Below are positions 32,481-33,691 of a DNA stretch of 33,691 nt, piece by piece. Numbering within the stretch: the first letter of the stretch is position 1; each line of letters opens with the position of its first letter. Source of the DNA: Peribacillus frigoritolerans (GTDB lineage Bacteria > Bacillota > Bacilli > Bacillales > DSM-1321); assembly GCF_030676415.1 (NCBI RefSeq), contig NZ_JAUUTW010000045.1, positions 1-33,691 on the forward strand. Direction: 5' to 3'. The notes beneath the pieces are model-generated. The model was not told where the DNA came from. It ran no database searches and worked only from the letters and a program-made list of their open reading frames with translations. Made by a program: the position numbers and the translations under genes.

Positions 32481-32587
32481 ATGCATTAATTTAAGTCGAT
32501 TTAAGTTTTTGTGGGTTGGTTTATTGATTTCTCACTTTTAATTCGACAAAAGAAATCTTGGTTATTTCATTCCTTGTTAATGGAAAT

Positions 32588-32613
32588 CAAAAAGGAATGG
32601 TAAAATCCATTCC
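32588..32613 (-). terminator. Intrinsic terminator behind the M20 gene
   Basis: GGAATGG (32594-32600) / CCATTCC (32607-32613) with a 6-nt loop, followed on the minus strand by TTTTTG, 80 nt past the stop at 32693. Confidence 0.75.
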
Positions 32614-32692
32614 CTTCTTGACTGTATGCAAAGCCCTTCTGGCGTTCAAACACCCTTTAGTAATTACCGTATTCCCTCTTTTATCCAGTCCG

Positions 32693-33214
32693 TTATTCGT
32701 TCAAATATGCCCATGCATATTGAGCATAAAGTTCAGCACCAGTAGCAAGCGCATCTTCGTCGATGTTGAATTTCCCGTGATGATGGGCCCATTCCGTATC
32801 TTTTTCAGAGTTTCCAGATCCGACTAAAGCGAAGCTTCCGGGTACTTCATCTAAATAGAAGCTAAAGTCTTCTCCACCCATTGTTGGCTTTTCATTATAT
32901 ATTGCGCCTTCGCCAAACGCATTTGAGGCCACTTTTTGCACTAATTTGGCACTGTATTCATCATTGATGACAGCTCGCCTTCCATAATAGTATTCAACCT
33001 TTGCGGTCGCACCGTAAATGTTCGCAACATTTTCAGCATAAACCTGGAGCTGTTTTTCAATATGGTCACGTGTTTTATGATCAAAACAACGGACAGTCCC
33101 TTCAATAACGGCATTTTCTGCAATCACATTAAATCGTGTGCCCACGACCATTTTTCCAACGGTCAAAACAGCGGGATTTTGTGGGTCGACCGTTCTTGAT
33201 ACGACAGACTGTAC
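32693..33214 (-). pseudogene. C-terminal half of an M20-family amidohydrolase, 5'-truncated
   Basis: The open frame begins at 33214 right after a TGA and reads VQSVVSRTVDPQNPAVLTVG, KMVVGTRFNVIAENAVIEGT and VRCFDHKTRD, the dimerisation-domain part of M20D peptidases (hippurate/N-acyl-amino-acid hydrolase type). The C-terminus keeps PTMGGEDFSFYLDEVPGSFA and the metal-ligand His in AHHHGKFNIDEDAL. The first half, with the HxD metal site, is absent, so the product cannot be active. The ORF could start at a TTG at 33166 but has no ribosome binding site. The junction at 33214 is abrupt, pointing to a deletion or rearrangement. Confidence 0.8.
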
Positions 33215-33247
33215 TCAAGTTTTAATACTTCTATTTTAAAACAAAAA

Positions 33248-33271
33248 AGACTGACTATAAATAGTCAGTCT
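33248..33271 (-). terminator. Intrinsic terminator, AGACTGACTA stem
   Basis: 10-bp perfect stem (33248-33257 and 33262-33271) with loop TAAA, followed on the minus strand by TTTTTGTTTT. It probably serves the symporter gene whose stop is at 33537. The 33272-33536 stretch between holds no gene. Confidence 0.75.
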
Positions 33272-33536
33272 AAAGGTGACGTCAGGTGCTTCCTCACGTC
33301 TTATATATATTATGCATGTGTTTGGACAATCGTTACTCTATCTATTAATTTATGACTATTACAATTTTTTTCTTAGTCAAACACCTCATCCTTTATGCTA
33401 ATATATCGTCTGTCACTCGGTAAGTAGAGATAGAGACAAGTTTGTGTTCAATGTTATTAAAATTAAACATTAAACAGCAAGATCCTTATCCAATGTTTAG
33501 TAAGTCACCTTAGTCATTAAACTTGGTCTTGCAACA

Positions 33537-33691
33537 TTAAGCGACTTCATTTCTCACTTCATTAAATTGACCTTCCCATTTAGAGATGACGATTGCTGCA
33601 AGTGAATTACCGATAACGTTTACTACTGTACGTCCCATATCAAGAATACGGTCGATACCGGCAATAAATGCTAGACCTTCAATAGGAATAC
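33537..33691 (-). CDS. Dicarboxylate/glutamate:cation symporter, C-terminus (partial)
   Basis: The last 51 codons of a gene entering from the right edge: IPIEGLAFIAGIDRILDMGR, TVVNVIGNSLAAIVISKWEG and QFNEVRNEVA, then TAA. The segment GIDRILDMGRTVVNVIGNS is the conserved eighth-helix region of DAACS (GltP/GltT/DctA) transporters, including the Asp and Asn/Gly that contact substrate and sodium. These import glutamate, aspartate or C4-dicarboxylates with Na+ or H+. Only the C-terminus is visible, so the subtype is open. Confidence 0.88.
   Translation of the reverse strand, partial: IPIEGLAFIAGIDRILDMGRTVVNVIGNSLAAIVISKWEGQFNEVRNEVA

Overview
This looks like part of a low-G+C, endospore-forming Bacillaceae chromosome. 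The evidence is a complete GerA-type germinant-receptor operon, Bacillus-type TatA/TatC, GGAGG-type ribosome binding sites, strong intrinsic terminators and dispersed intergenic hairpin repeats. Genus is not fixed by the sequence; a Bacillus/Peribacillus-like organism is an inference. Family names are from recognition, without database searches.

Layout. 1-180: 5' end of a group IIC intron (minus strand) inserted at the hairpin of a dispersed repeat. 247-1329: a flavodoxin-fold NAD(P)H oxidoreductase divergent from an HxlR regulator. 1899-2727: a VOC-family protein and an ArsR-like repressor whose promoter carries two tandem GCAAC-N6-GTTGC operators. 3244-5979: a rifampicin phosphotransferase gene with a possible 15-codon leader peptide. 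6678-7163: a secreted peptidoglycan-binding protein. 7583-9075: small ORFs and two secreted-protein genes broken only by in-frame stops. 9617-13366: the three-gene gerA-type operon. 13839-18063 (minus): a 923-aa secreted protein with TSP3-like calcium repeats and a DUF3289-like C-terminus, overlapped by a lipoprotein gene, then a decayed and an intact small gene. This is the best candidate for an undescribed toxin/immunity system. 18064-19748: repeats, a four-copy 20-bp tandem array and two gene remnants. 19749-22844: an acetolactate-synthase-like enzyme and an aldehyde dehydrogenase in one operon. 23340-24425: YkvA/DUF1232, a small membrane ORF and a SnoaL-like protein. 24605-25756: a broken ferredoxin-domain gene and a CobW GTPase gene that has lost its P-loop. 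25885-26745: an amidohydrolase. 26746-28454: mostly decayed DNA with one unlisted 52-aa ORF. 28455-32480: a DeoR regulator, tatC, tatA and a twin-arginine-signal amidohydrolase, with a fossil copy of the DeoR 5' end on the far side. 32693-33214: a 5'-truncated M20 peptidase. 33537-33691: the C-terminus of a dicarboxylate/glutamate symporter running off the edge.

Genes that seem to work together: the three germinant-receptor subunits; TatA/TatC with the adjacent Tat-signal amidohydrolase, which is probably their cargo; the DUF3289-like protein with its overlapping lipoprotein; the ALS-like/ALDH pair; and the two regulators next to their likely targets. About ten genes are broken or truncated, so much of the window is an accessory zone in decay.
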